DNA of 64,000 nucleotides, from contig AP024629.1 of NCBI GenBank assembly GCA_019670725.1, positions 3,658,001-3,722,000 of the forward strand, read 5' to 3'. Source of the stretch: Alphaproteobacteria bacterium SO-S41. Its GTDB lineage: Bacteria > Pseudomonadota > Alphaproteobacteria > Micropepsales > Micropepsaceae. The notes below the pieces were generated by a model. The model was not told where the DNA came from and did no database searches. It saw only the letters and a program-made list of their open reading frames with translations. The position numbers and the translations under genes are program-made. Shown one piece after another: positions 41,254 to 49,608 of the stretch; within the stretch, counting starts at the first letter, position 1, and each line of letters begins with the position of its first letter.

Positions 41254-42273
41254 ATGGCGCTCATGATTTCGCGGGAAATGCGGCTGATATCGCGGCCGGT
41301 GGGCATGCCCGTGGAGGGCAATTTCGCGCTCGCCGAGGTCGATCTGGGGACCCTCGCGCCCGGCGCGGTGCGCGTCCGCAACCGCTTCATCTCGACCGAT
41401 CCCTATATGCGCGGGCGCATGCTCGACGGTCCCGCCTACGCGTCGCCCTTCCCTCTCGGCGCCGCGATCCCTGGCCGGGCCATCGGTACCGTCGTCGACT
41501 CCACCGCGCCCGGCTTCCGCCCCGGCGACATCGTCCGCTCCATGACGGGCTGGCGCGAAGCCTTCGACGCCAAGCCGCAGGAGCTGGAGCTGATCGACAC
41601 GCTCGGCATCTCGCCGCATCACTTCATCGGCGTCGCGGGCGTGCCGGGGCTCAGCGCCTATGCCGGGCTGACGCGCATCGCCAAGGTCCAGGCGGGCGAC
41701 ATCGTGTTCGTTTCGGCCGCCAGCGGCGCGGTGGGCGCGGTCGCCTGCCAGGTCGCGAAACTGCGCGGCGCGAAAGTGGTCGGGTCGGCCGGCGGGTCCG
41801 AGAAGACCGCCTATCTCCGCGAGATCGGCGTCGACGAGGTCATTGACTACAAGGCGGTACCCAACCTCGGCGCGGCGCTCGCGGCGGCAGCGCCGGACGG
41901 CATCGACGTCTATTTCGATAATGTCGGGGGCGATCACCTCCAGGCCGCGCTCGCCAATGCACGGCCGTTCGCCCGGTTCGCGATCTGCGGAATGATCAGC
42001 GGCTACAACACGACCGGCCCGGTTCCCGGTCCGGCCAATTTCGCGCAGGTCGTGGGCAAGAGCATAAGGATCGAGGGCTTCCTCACCGCCAATCACATGG
42101 ACCTGATGCCGCAATTCGCGGCGGATATGGCGGGCTGGCTGAAGACCGGCGCGGTCAAGTCGCGCGACACGTTCCATGACGGGATCGAGACGGCGCCGAC
42201 CGCCTTCATCAGCCTGTTCACCGGCGCCAATTTCGGCAAGCCGATCGTCAGGATCGCCGAGCTTTCCAACTGA
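41254..42273 (+). CDS. CurA/YncB-like NADP-dependent oxidoreductase
   Basis: 339 residues, medium-chain reductase without zinc ligands. It shows 'ISTDPYMRGRML' (about 46-57), 'GVPGLSAYAGLTRIAKVQAGDIVFVSAASGAVGAVACQVAKL' in outline (about 129-170, the nucleotide-binding Rossmann turn), 'VIDYKAVPNL', 'DGIDVYFDNVGGDHLQAAL' and 'AICGMISGYN'. This pattern is that of the CurA, YncB and leukotriene B4 dehydrogenase group, which reduce the double bond of enones. There is no good Shine-Dalgarno; the ATG three codons later (41263) is an alternative start. It is divergent from acyl-CoA dehydrogenase copy 1 and is followed by a MarR gene 55 bp later. Confidence 0.92.
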   Translation: MALMISREMRLISRPVGMPVEGNFALAEVDLGTLAPGAVRVRNRFISTDPYMRGRMLDGPAYASPFPLGAAIPGRAIGTVVDSTAPGFRPGDIVRSMTGWREAFDAKPQELELIDTLGISPHHFIGVAGVPGLSAYAGLTRIAKVQAGDIVFVSAASGAVGAVACQVAKLRGAKVVGSAGGSEKTAYLREIGVDEVIDYKAVPNLGAALAAAAPDGIDVYFDNVGGDHLQAALANARPFARFAICGMISGYNTTGPVPGPANFAQVVGKSIRIEGFLTANHMDLMPQFAADMAGWLKTGAVKSRDTFHDGIETAPTAFISLFTGANFGKPIVRIAELSN

Positions 42274-42328
42274 AGCAGAGAATCGCACGGGAGTTGGGAA
42301 CCGGTTTGAATTCCTGTATGGGTGCGGG

Positions 42329-42850
42329 ATGAAGCAGCCCCTTGTCATGGTCAACCTCCTCAGCGGCGTCTACTGGTTCGACGACGCCTTGCAGGACGCG
42401 CTGCGACGGCATGGCTGGGATATCGTGACGCGCGCCCAGTCGCTGCTCTTCGCCAATCTCGCGACGGGCGAGGAAAGCCCGAGCCGCCTTGCCAAGAATC
42501 TGGGCGTGACGCGGCAGGCGATCAGCCAGTTACTGGCCGAGGTCGAGGCGCGCGGCCTGGTCGTCATCGACACCGACCCCGCCGATCGCCGCGCGCGCAT
42601 CGTGCGGTTCAGCGAAAAGTCCCTGCCGCTGCGCGACGCGGCGCGCAGCGTGCTGGCAAAGCTTGAAGCCGAATTGGAAAAGCGCCTCGGCCGCAAGGTC
42701 TTCGCCGCCTTGCAGGCCGGGCTTCAGTCGGAATGGGGCGCGCTGCCGGAAGTGGAGCCGGACCCCGTGCCGAAGCGGACGGCGAAACGCCCGGTGCAAC
42801 GGCCGAAAGCGCTCGACCACGAAAAGACGGGCCGGCGAGCCGGCCCGTAA
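42329..42850 (+). CDS. MarR-family transcriptional regulator
   Basis: 173 residues from the ATG at 42329. The winged helix-turn-helix is at about 45-100: 'SRLAKNLGVTRQAISQLLAEVEARGLVVI' then the wing 'TDPADRRARIVRFSEK'. A C-terminal dimerisation helix and a 30-residue basic tail follow. The D-x-R-(A)-R wing signature is characteristic of MarR. The likely target is the upstream CurA-like gene or the nearby TonB receptor gene; a 7-bp-arm palindrome upstream of the latter is a candidate operator. It converges with the TonB receptor, 24 bp apart, and the terminator hairpin lies within its last codons. Confidence 0.9.
   Translation: MKQPLVMVNLLSGVYWFDDALQDALRRHGWDIVTRAQSLLFANLATGEESPSRLAKNLGVTRQAISQLLAEVEARGLVVIDTDPADRRARIVRFSEKSLPLRDAARSVLAKLEAELEKRLGRKVFAALQAGLQSEWGALPEVEPDPVPKRTAKRPVQRPKALDHEKTGRRAGP
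42822..42848 (-). terminator. Terminator hairpin for the TonB receptor gene (minus strand)
   Basis: ACGGGCCGGC (42827-42836) and GCCGGCCCGT (42839-42848) pair perfectly over 10 bp around a GA loop. Read on the minus strand, it is followed by CTTTTC (42826-42821). It therefore terminates the TonB receptor transcript, although the stem lies inside the 3' end of the marR-type gene. Confidence 0.8.
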
Positions 42851-42874
42851 GTTTGGGGATAGTCGTGGGCCGGC

Positions 42875-45166
42875 TTAAAATTTCAGCCCGGCTTGCAGCA
42901 TGACGTTCCGCCCGCCGTAAATACCGTAGACGCGGACGCTGCCGGGGAAGCCGGGGAAGAGATAGGCCTGCCCGCCCTTCCAGACGTCGGTCAGGTTTTC
43001 ACCGACGATGGCCAGCGACCACTTGCCGTCGAGATCGCCGATGCCGAGGCGGAGATTGACCATCGTCTCGCCGGGCTGGCGGCCCGTGCGCTCGTCGTAC
43101 TGGTTGTTGTCGAACCAGTAGCCGGAAAACATGTTGAGCGAGCCAGACGCCTGCAGCTCCAGCGTATCGCTGATCGCGCCGGCATAGTCGAAGCCGAGCG
43201 TGCCGCTCCATTCCGAGACGTTGTTGAGCTGCAAGCCCTTGCCGTTGAAAAGCTGGCCGTTCTGGAACGGCTGGCCGTTGACGCAGCCCGCCGCCGCAGC
43301 CGCCGCGGTGCAGGAGGCGCCGGGATAATCGTCGAAATAGGCATCGTTGTAGGCGCCCGAGAAGCTGAGGCGCAGGCCCTCGACCCACTCGTCGAGATTG
43401 GCGGTCGCCGAGACCTCCACGCCCTGCGATATCGCGGTCGCAGCGTTGGTCGCGCGCAGCACCGGCAGGCCATTCTGGTCGGTGATGTACTGGCTGACCT
43501 GGAAGTCATCCATGGTCATGTAGTAGGCGCTGGCGTTCAGCGTCATGAAGCCGCCGAGCTCGCTCTTGATCCCGATCTCGTAGCTGGTCGTGATCTCCTG
43601 CTTGAGACGGAAATCCGTCGGCGTGGTCGAGCGCGCCGACTGGAACGTGCCGGGCTTCGAGCCCTGGCCGTAGCTCGCATAGACCATCACCTCGGGCGTC
43701 ACCTGGTACTGCAGAGTCAGCGACGGGTCGAAATGATCGTCGGTCAGCGAGCCTTCATATTTGAAGGGCGCGGCCGTGTAGACACCGGCGCTGAGGAAGT
43801 CGCGGATGTTCTCAAGGTAGCCGGACTTGTGGACGCTGGTGTAGCGGCCGCCAATCACCAGATCGAGCGCATCGGAGACATGCCAGGTGCCGGTGCCGAA
43901 GATCGAGAACGAATAGGCGGTCATCTGGTAGTCGGTACGCGTGCCCGCGCGCGACAGGATGCCGCCGACCGCCGTCTTCAGATCGGTGATGACGGGGTTC
44001 TGGTAGGAAAGTTCCGACCAGTCGCCGTAAAGGCCAACCACCCATTCGAAGGTCTGGCCGACCGGCGATTGCAGACGGAACTCCTGCGAGACCTGTTTGA
44101 AATCCTCGTAATAGGTCGTGCTCAACGTTTCATAGGGTGCCGCGTGCCGCCCGGTCGTCGCCATCACCGACTGATAGCCGGTGAAGCCGGAGAGCGACAC
44201 GAAGGTCAGGCCCTCCGCGTCGATGGTCAGCAGGTTCGAGAAATCATATTGCTCGTGCTGGTCGCCATTGCCGAGCCGCAACACGGTGCCGTCGGGCTTG
44301 GCGACGGTGAGGATCGGCGCAGCATAGCCGCCGCCATCGACGATCTGGTCGCGCGCCTGCTCATAGCTCAGCGTCAGCGGCACGCCCGCGAAGATGTGGC
44401 CGGTGCTGTCCTGGTGGATGTATTCGAACTTGGTCACCATATCGACGCTCTCGCTGGGCTCGAAATGCAGCGTGATGCGTCCCTGTATGGTCTCTGAGTC
44501 CGGCTCCTCGCCGCCGGTCGCGAAGTTCTCCAGCGGGCCTTTGACGTCCTTGTATTTCAGCGCGATGCGCGCGCTCAGCTGTTCGCTGACGGGGCCTGAG
44601 ACGTAGCCGAAGATGTCGACGCCATCCTTGTCGAACAGGTAGTTGGCGGTCAGCCCCGCTTCGAAGTCGTCGGTCGGGTTGTTGCTGACGATATTGACCG
44701 CACCGGCCGACGAGTTCTTGCCGATCAGCGCGCCCTGCGGCCCGCGCAGGATTTCGATGCGCAGCACGTCGAAGAAGGGCGCCTGGTTCTGGCGCGCTTT
44801 GGCCATAAAGATGCCGTCGCGATAGAGTGCGACCGACTGTTCGTAATGCGGCACAACATCTGAACCGATGCCGCGGATGCGCAGCAGATTGCCGCCGTTC
44901 GACGTGTTGACGATCAGTGCGGGCACCTTGGACGACAGCGTCAGAAGGTCCGACGTACCGCTCTGCTCCAGGCTTTTCTGATCCACCACCTGAATGGAAA
45001 TCGGCACGTCCTGGACGTTGCGGGCGCGCTTCGTCGCGGTGACGATCACTTCCTCGCCGCCGTCCACTCCGGCGGCGCCTGCCGGTTCGGCGGCGAGTGA
45101 GAGGGGCGTCAGCGGCCCCATTCCAATCAAGAACGTGCCGAGCAATAGCCGCGAGCGCAGCGACAT
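42875..45166 (-). CDS. TonB-dependent outer-membrane receptor
   Basis: 763 residues from the ATG at 45166, with GGGGAGA about 9 nt upstream; a further in-frame extension reaches into the operator region and is unlikely. The signal peptide covers about 1-26. A TonB-box-like 'EEVIVTATKRARNVQDVPISIQVVD' follows. The plug domain includes 'LLRIRGIGSDVV' and 'RIEILRGPQGALIGKNSSAGAVNIVSN'. The 22-strand barrel ends in 'GRNVMLQAGLKF' with terminal Phe. The Fe-pirate/OMC-type plug is common in sphingomonad-like catabolic gene clusters. The substrate is unknown; its divergence from a flavin monooxygenase suggests an organic compound rather than iron. Confidence 0.95.
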   Translation of the reverse strand: MSLRSRLLLGTFLIGMGPLTPLSLAAEPAGAAGVDGGEEVIVTATKRARNVQDVPISIQVVDQKSLEQSGTSDLLTLSSKVPALIVNTSNGGNLLRIRGIGSDVVPHYEQSVALYRDGIFMAKARQNQAPFFDVLRIEILRGPQGALIGKNSSAGAVNIVSNNPTDDFEAGLTANYLFDKDGVDIFGYVSGPVSEQLSARIALKYKDVKGPLENFATGGEEPDSETIQGRITLHFEPSESVDMVTKFEYIHQDSTGHIFAGVPLTLSYEQARDQIVDGGGYAAPILTVAKPDGTVLRLGNGDQHEQYDFSNLLTIDAEGLTFVSLSGFTGYQSVMATTGRHAAPYETLSTTYYEDFKQVSQEFRLQSPVGQTFEWVVGLYGDWSELSYQNPVITDLKTAVGGILSRAGTRTDYQMTAYSFSIFGTGTWHVSDALDLVIGGRYTSVHKSGYLENIRDFLSAGVYTAAPFKYEGSLTDDHFDPSLTLQYQVTPEVMVYASYGQGSKPGTFQSARSTTPTDFRLKQEITTSYEIGIKSELGGFMTLNASAYYMTMDDFQVSQYITDQNGLPVLRATNAATAISQGVEVSATANLDEWVEGLRLSFSGAYNDAYFDDYPGASCTAAAAAAGCVNGQPFQNGQLFNGKGLQLNNVSEWSGTLGFDYAGAISDTLELQASGSLNMFSGYWFDNNQYDERTGRQPGETMVNLRLGIGDLDGKWSLAIVGENLTDVWKGGQAYLFPGFPGSVRVYGIYGGRNVMLQAGLKF

Positions 45167-45228
45167 GGCGTATCTCCCCTGGTCGTTTCCGGCCTCTCGA
45201 TTAGAGGCTCTGATCGTATAGGTAAGCT

Positions 45229-45255
45229 TCTTGACAAAATTATATATAGTCAAGA
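45229..45255. promoter_or_regulatory. Palindromic operator candidate between TonB receptor and monooxygenase genes
   Basis: TCTTGAC (45229-45235) and GTCAAGA (45249-45255) are perfect 7-bp inverted arms around a 13-bp AT-only spacer, AAAATTATATATA. The spacer contains TATAAT on the minus strand (45244-45239). The site is the most AT-rich spot in the gap and lies 63 bp before the receptor start and about 150 bp before the monooxygenase start. Size and symmetry suit a dimeric regulator such as the adjacent MarR or a TetR protein. Confidence 0.6.
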
Positions 45256-45404
45256 GAGTTTATCATTATCGCGGCGCCGAATTCTCAAAACGCCAATGAT
45301 GCCACGAGATATCCATGCCAAATCCAGCTCTGCATGGGGTCGAGCTTCGATTTTGCAGTGCAGCGCGAGCGTTGATCCGATTCACTCTGTTCACGAGGTT
45401 TATG

Positions 45405-46646
45405 ATGTCCGCTCCCGCCCAGCTTGCCGATCGCCGCATTCCCGCGGGCGATGATTTCCTCGCTTCCGAGGAGCTAAGGGCGCTGACGCCTGCCGAACTC
45501 ATCCGCCGCACGACGGCGCTGAAGCCGCTGATCGCGGCGCATGCGCGGGAATGCGAGATGCTGCGGCGTCCCGTGGACGCGGTCTGGAGCGCGCTCCGCA
45601 AGACCGGCATCTTCTATCACTTCGTGCCGAAGCTTTACGGCGGGCTGGAGTTCGACGTCGACAGCTTCATCGACGCCATGCTGCCGATCGGCGAGGCCTG
45701 CGCCTCGACCGGCTGGGTCGCCGCATTCTGCGTCGAGCACAACTGGATGCTCTCGCAATTTCCCAAAGCCTTGCAGGACGAAACCTTCGGCGGCGAATTT
45801 CCCTACATCATCGCCCCCGGCGCGACGATGCCGCCGGGCACGGCAAAACCGGTCGAAGGCGGATACCGCCTGACGGGACGCTGGAAATGGGGCACGGGCG
45901 TCATGCATGCCGACTGGGTGCTGGTGACCGGTATGGTCGCGGGCGAGACGCCGCCGCGCGTGCTGTTCTTCGCCATTCCCGCCGGGGAGATCGAGGTGCC
46001 GGACGTCTGGCATGTCGATGGCATGGCAGGCACGGGGAGCAACGATATCGTGGCCCGTGACGTCTTTATCCCCGAACATCGCGTCATGGACATGGGCGAC
46101 ATGCGCGCCGGCAAGGCCTATGGCGCGCGGCTTTACGACAACCCGATCTACCGGATGCCGATGCTGCCCTTCCTCGCTGTCACGGCGGCCATCCCGGCCG
46201 TCGGTGCGGCGCGCAGCGCCGTCGCCGCCTTCCGCGAGCGGCTGTCGGTCCGCAACATGCACGGCACCGACCAGAAGCAGGCCGACAAGCCTGCAGCGCA
46301 GATGCGCCTCGCCAAGGCGGATATCCTGACCAAGAATGCCGAAATGCTGGTGCGACATGCCGCGCGGGCGAATGTCGCGCTCGGGGCGTGCGACAAGCCT
46401 GCTGAAGTCTCCGAGCGGATCGAACTGCGCCTCTTTGTCGCCGAGGCGATGGCGCAGTGCCGCGAGGCGATTTCAACACTGTGCGAAGCGAGTGGCGCAG
46501 GGGCGCATTTTCTGGACAACCCCATCCAGCGCGCCCTGCGCGACGTGAATGTCATGTCGAGTCACGTCGTCTACGATCTCGACAGCGCGCGCGAACAGCA
46601 CGGCCGCGCCCTGATCGGTCTGCCGCCTAACTCGCCGGTCGTCTAG
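45405..46646 (+). CDS. Flavin-dependent monooxygenase, HsaA/HpaB C2-like (acyl-CoA dehydrogenase fold)
   Basis: 413 residues from the ATG at 45405 (an ATG one codon earlier is possible); GAGG at 45395-45398 supports this start. The fold is that of acyl-CoA dehydrogenases, but key features match the two-component hydroxylases HsaA and HpaB-C2: 'VPKLYGGLEFDVDSFIDAMLPIGEACASTGWVAAF' in outline (about 74-108), 'GYRLTGRWKWGTGVMHADWVLVT' (about 149-171), 'VWHVDGMAGTGSNDIVARDVFIP' and a late 'SGAGAHFLDNPIQRALRDVN'. Such enzymes use reduced flavin from a partner reductase to hydroxylate phenols or steroid intermediates. No reductase gene is adjacent. It is divergent from the TonB receptor. Confidence 0.9.
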   Translation: MSAPAQLADRRIPAGDDFLASEELRALTPAELIRRTTALKPLIAAHARECEMLRRPVDAVWSALRKTGIFYHFVPKLYGGLEFDVDSFIDAMLPIGEACASTGWVAAFCVEHNWMLSQFPKALQDETFGGEFPYIIAPGATMPPGTAKPVEGGYRLTGRWKWGTGVMHADWVLVTGMVAGETPPRVLFFAIPAGEIEVPDVWHVDGMAGTGSNDIVARDVFIPEHRVMDMGDMRAGKAYGARLYDNPIYRMPMLPFLAVTAAIPAVGAARSAVAAFRERLSVRNMHGTDQKQADKPAAQMRLAKADILTKNAEMLVRHAARANVALGACDKPAEVSERIELRLFVAEAMAQCREAISTLCEASGAGAHFLDNPIQRALRDVNVMSSHVVYDLDSAREQHGRALIGLPPNSPVV

Positions 46647-46828
46647 CGCCGGACGCGGGTCCGGCTTGACGCGCGGATCAGCGTGGCAACCCTCTGTTTC
46701 GCCCATGCATCCAAGGCCTCGAAGCTGAAAGCCGGGTCTTCGGTTTTGAGCGCGTCAGCCACCGCCTTGACGGTAGGGAACGAGCCGGTCTGGGCGAGCA
46801 GGAAGGCGCGTGCGAGCGATTGGGTCAT
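46643..46828 (-). CDS. Small hypothetical protein (61 residues)
   Basis: An ATG at 46828 opens a 61-residue reading, 'TQSLARAFLLAQTGSFPTVK', 'ADALKTEDPAFSFEALDAW', then a basic tail. Composition is protein-like, with an amphipathic helical pattern and a plausible small helical domain. The stop overlaps that of the monooxygenase gene by 3 bp (convergent). A longer in-frame reading up to 46987 crosses the ClpP-like start region and looks unnatural. There is no good Shine-Dalgarno sequence. I do not recognise a family. It may be real but could be chance. Confidence 0.5.
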   Translation of the reverse strand: MTQSLARAFLLAQTGSFPTVKAVADALKTEDPAFSFEALDAWAKQRVATLIRASSRTRVRR

Positions 46829-46929
46829 GGCGAAAGAACGCCGCCTTGCGCGAGTCGTTCCGAGACCCGCTGGGGAACCGCGCGTGCCGTGCGGCGTTGT
46901 GGGGCATTCGCTATTCAAAGAGGCTCGCT

Positions 46930-47511
46930 GTGTCCCAAGCCACGGTCCCTGAACGATTAGACGCGTCACGCTTTCGCGCCCCCGCAATCCTCCTGTCGGG
47001 CACGGTGGATTACGAGATGTATCGCGACTTCCGCGCGCAACTCGATCGCGCGCCTCAGAACGGCCTGGTCGTAGTCGAGCTCTCGACCTTGGGCGGAGAC
47101 CCGGAAGTCGCGCGCATGATGGGCGAAGACATCCGCTTTCACAGTGACCTTGAGACCGGCCGCCGCTTCGTCTTCCTCGGCAAGGCCGCGATCTATTCGG
47201 CCGGCACGACGTTCATGAGCTTCTTCGCGCCGTTCAATCGCTATCTGACGCGTGGGACCCGCCTCATGATCCACGAGCGCAAGCTCTCGAAGAAGCTGGT
47301 GATCGATGGACCGCTGACGACCTGCGTCGCGACCGTGCGGGCGACGCTGAACGAGATCGAAAGTTCCATCCAGATTCAGAACGAAGGCTTCGAAAACCTG
47401 ATCCGCGGCTCGTCCATCACGATGGACGAGCTTCTCGAGAGGGCGCCGTCGAACTGGTACCTGGAGGCCAATGAGGCCCTCGCCGCCGGGCTCGTCGCCG
47501 GGATTCTGTAA
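46930..47511 (+). CDS. ClpP-fold serine protease-like protein
   Basis: 193 residues from a GTG start at 46930 with AAAGAGG 7 nt upstream; an ATG 40 codons earlier gives an unconvincing arginine-rich extension. The ClpP/crotonase fold is suggested by 'APAILLSGTVDYEMYRDFRAQL', 'GLVVVELSTLGGDPEVARMMGEDI' (the N-S-x-GG-like segment), 'VFLGKAAIYSAGTTFMSFF' (candidate nucleophile Ser at about 97) and 'GTRLMIHERKL' (catalytic His position). Such proteins are usually annotated as ATP-dependent Clp protease proteolytic subunit-like. The region between contains no ATPase partner. It converges with the DUF4405 gene, 3 bp apart. Confidence 0.85.
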   Translation: MSQATVPERLDASRFRAPAILLSGTVDYEMYRDFRAQLDRAPQNGLVVVELSTLGGDPEVARMMGEDIRFHSDLETGRRFVFLGKAAIYSAGTTFMSFFAPFNRYLTRGTRLMIHERKLSKKLVIDGPLTTCVATVRATLNEIESSIQIQNEGFENLIRGSSITMDELLERAPSNWYLEANEALAAGLVAGIL

Positions 47512-47514
47512 TGC

Positions 47515-48039
47515 TTAGCGTGGCTGCGGCGCTGGCACGGCGGGCATCAGGGCCACAAGCAACTCGTTTGCGGGAATGCCGGCGGTGGCGGCGATCTTGA
47601 CTAGAGTCTCGTCGGCCGAGGCGACGGTGTAGCCGCGCTGCTTGATGTCGGCGACCAGCGCGTCCGGCGTCGTCTTCAATACCGGCGCCAGATCGGCGAG
47701 GCGGGCTTCGGTCATCAGCTGCGCGCTGCGCCCGCCGGGATTCATCCGGCCGCCGCCCCCGCCGCCCTGCATCGCCATCACCGCGAACGGCGCCGCGATG
47801 AGGACACTGAGAAGGATCGGGATCAGCAGCGTGCCGCGGCGGGCGTAGACGACGAGCGGTCGCCAGTTCTTCCATAGATGGATCGCGAACGGCGCCAGCA
47901 GCACCATGCTCAGCCATTCATGCATGCCGTGAAACAGGGCCGAGCCCCAGTGGAAGAATAGGGCGATGCCGGAAATCGCCGAAACCGCGAACAGGCCGAC
48001 CGTCAGCGGCGTCCCGTACCTGTTCAAAAACCGCCGCAT
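47515..48039 (-). CDS. DUF4405-family membrane protein
   Basis: 174 residues. Three membrane spans are evident: about 11-30 (PLTVGLFAVSAISGIALFFH), 40-56 and 72-90. The 'GIALFFHWGSALFHGMHEWLSMVLLAPFAIHLWKNW' region in outline, with paired His residues, is the DUF4405 signature. The His pairs look like b-type heme ligands of cytochrome-b561-like domains. A Gly-rich loop (QGGGGGGRMNPGG, about 91-103) leads to a soluble 70-residue C-terminal domain ending 'VALMPAVPAPQPR', unusual for the family. Function is unknown. It is divergent from acyl-CoA dehydrogenase copy 2. Confidence 0.85.
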   Translation of the reverse strand: MRRFLNRYGTPLTVGLFAVSAISGIALFFHWGSALFHGMHEWLSMVLLAPFAIHLWKNWRPLVVYARRGTLLIPILLSVLIAAPFAVMAMQGGGGGGRMNPGGRSAQLMTEARLADLAPVLKTTPDALVADIKQRGYTVASADETLVKIAATAGIPANELLVALMPAVPAPQPR

Positions 48040-48213
48040 CGCTCGCCCCTGCCTGAGAAAGGGCCACTATGGGCACGCCGGGCGCGCTTCACAATCGGCC
48101 CCGGGGACCCGCCCGATCGCCCTTCCGAAAGCCCGACACAATGTCCCCGCAGCCTGTTGGACGCCGGGAGGCCAGGCGATAGTCTCCCGGACATAAGACA
48201 GATGGGAGAGAAC

Positions 48214-49539
48214 ATGAGCACGCCGAATACCAAGGGTCGATCGACCTTCAAGATGAGTCCGCGGGACGAGCTGAGCGACCTCAGAATGTCCGAGAAAGCG
48301 ATTCCGCTGTTCAACAAGGTGTCCGATTTCATCGAGAATGTCGTGACGCCCATGAGCCACGAGTTCGAGCGCCTCGGCAAAGGCCGCCCGGACATCTGGC
48401 AATACGCGCCCGGCCAGCTGGAAGTGCTGGAAGCCGCCAAGGACAAGGCGAAAGCCGAGGGCCTGTGGAACTTCTTCCTGCCCGATGCCGAAACCGGCGA
48501 GGGCCTTTCCAATCTCGACTACGCCTATATCGCCGTCGAACTCGGCAAGAACCGCATGGCGTCGGAAACGATGAACTGCTCCGCCCCCGACACGGGCAAT
48601 ATGGAAGTGCTGGAGCGTGTCGGCACGCCCGCGCAGAAGGAAAAGTGGCTGAAGCCGTTGCTCGAAGGCAAGATCCGCTCGGCCTTCTGCATGACCGAAC
48701 TGAACACCGCCTCGTCGGACGCGCGCGGCGTCAACACCCGCGCGGTGCTGCACGGCGACGAGTACGTCATCAACGGCGAGAAGCACTACATCTCCGGCGC
48801 CGGTGATCCGCGCTGCAAGATCATGATCACCATGGTGCAGACCGACCCCAACGCCCCTGGCCACCTGCAGCAGTCGCAGATCCTGGTGCCGATGGACACG
48901 CCCGGCCTTGAAATCGTCGGCGGCCAGGAAGTGTTCGGCGACCCCGACGCGCCGCACGGCCACATGCACCTGCGCTTCAACAATGCGCGGGTTCCCAAGG
49001 AGAATATGCTGCTGGGCGAAGGCCGCGGCTTCGAGATCAGCCAGCTGCGCCTCGGACCGGGCCGCATCCATCACTGCATGCGCGCCATCGGTTCGGCCGA
49101 GAAGGCGCTCGACCTGCTGGTGACGCGCGGCATGACGCGCAGCGCGTTCGGCAAGCCGCTGGTGCAGCTTGGCGGCAACCTTGCGATCATCGCCAAGGCG
49201 CGCATCGACATCGAAGCCATGCGGCTGATGGTGCTGAAGGCGGCGCGCGCGATGGACGTGCTCGGCAATCGCGAAGCCCGCGTCTGGATCCACATGGTGA
49301 AGGCCATGGTCCCGGTCCGCGTCTGCGAGATCATCGACGCGGCGATCCAGATGCACGGCGCGCTCGGCGTCTCGCAGCACACCCCGCTGGCCCGCATGTA
49401 CGCCTCGATGCGCACGCTGCGGATCGCCGACGGCCCGGACGAAGTCCACCAGATGGTGGTCGGCCGCAACGAGCTGCAGCAGCACCGCGACACCAACGAG
49501 GACGACCGCGGCGCCTCGGCGGCCGTGTTCCGGAACTAG
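48214..49539 (+). CDS. Acyl-CoA dehydrogenase, ACAD10/11-like (copy 2)
   Basis: 441 residues from the ATG at 48214, with GGGAGAG immediately upstream. It is obviously paralogous to the 39814-41097 gene: both have 'KAEGLWNFFLPD' or similar, 'NLDYAYIAVELGK', 'NCSAPDTGNMEVLERVGT', 'LVPMDTPG-EIVG' and 'DGPDEVH-MVVGR'. Here the conserved FAD/substrate-side segments are 'SAFCMTELNTASSDARGVNTRAVL', 'SAFGKPLVQLGGNLAIIA' and 'MHGALGVSQHTPLARMY'. The N-terminus (about 1-20) and the C-terminal tail (HRDTNEDDRGASAAVFRN) are its own. It precedes a terminator and the tRNA-Phe gene. Confidence 0.94.
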   Translation: MSTPNTKGRSTFKMSPRDELSDLRMSEKAIPLFNKVSDFIENVVTPMSHEFERLGKGRPDIWQYAPGQLEVLEAAKDKAKAEGLWNFFLPDAETGEGLSNLDYAYIAVELGKNRMASETMNCSAPDTGNMEVLERVGTPAQKEKWLKPLLEGKIRSAFCMTELNTASSDARGVNTRAVLHGDEYVINGEKHYISGAGDPRCKIMITMVQTDPNAPGHLQQSQILVPMDTPGLEIVGGQEVFGDPDAPHGHMHLRFNNARVPKENMLLGEGRGFEISQLRLGPGRIHHCMRAIGSAEKALDLLVTRGMTRSAFGKPLVQLGGNLAIIAKARIDIEAMRLMVLKAARAMDVLGNREARVWIHMVKAMVPVRVCEIIDAAIQMHGALGVSQHTPLARMYASMRTLRIADGPDEVHQMVVGRNELQQHRDTNEDDRGASAAVFRN

Positions 49540-49557
49540 CCGACCTAAAGAGGTTCA

Positions 49558-49593
49558 GAGAGCCGCGTCGCGATGGCGCGGCTCTCGCCGTTT
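49558..49593 (+). terminator. Terminator-like hairpin after acyl-CoA dehydrogenase copy 2
   Basis: GAGAGCCGCG (49558-49567) and CGCGGCTCTC (49577-49586) form a perfect 10-bp stem with a 9-nt loop, followed by GCCGTTTCTG. The T-run is short, so the strength is uncertain. It lies 18 bp past the stop. Confidence 0.72.
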
Positions 49594-49608
49594 CTGCTGC
49601 CGGAAAGA

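Noticed and set aside
41098-42354. N-terminal extension of acyl-CoA dehydrogenase copy 1 to 846 residues
   Set aside because: The extra 419 residues are antisense to the CurA-like gene, and a perfect Shine-Dalgarno precedes the ATG at 41097.
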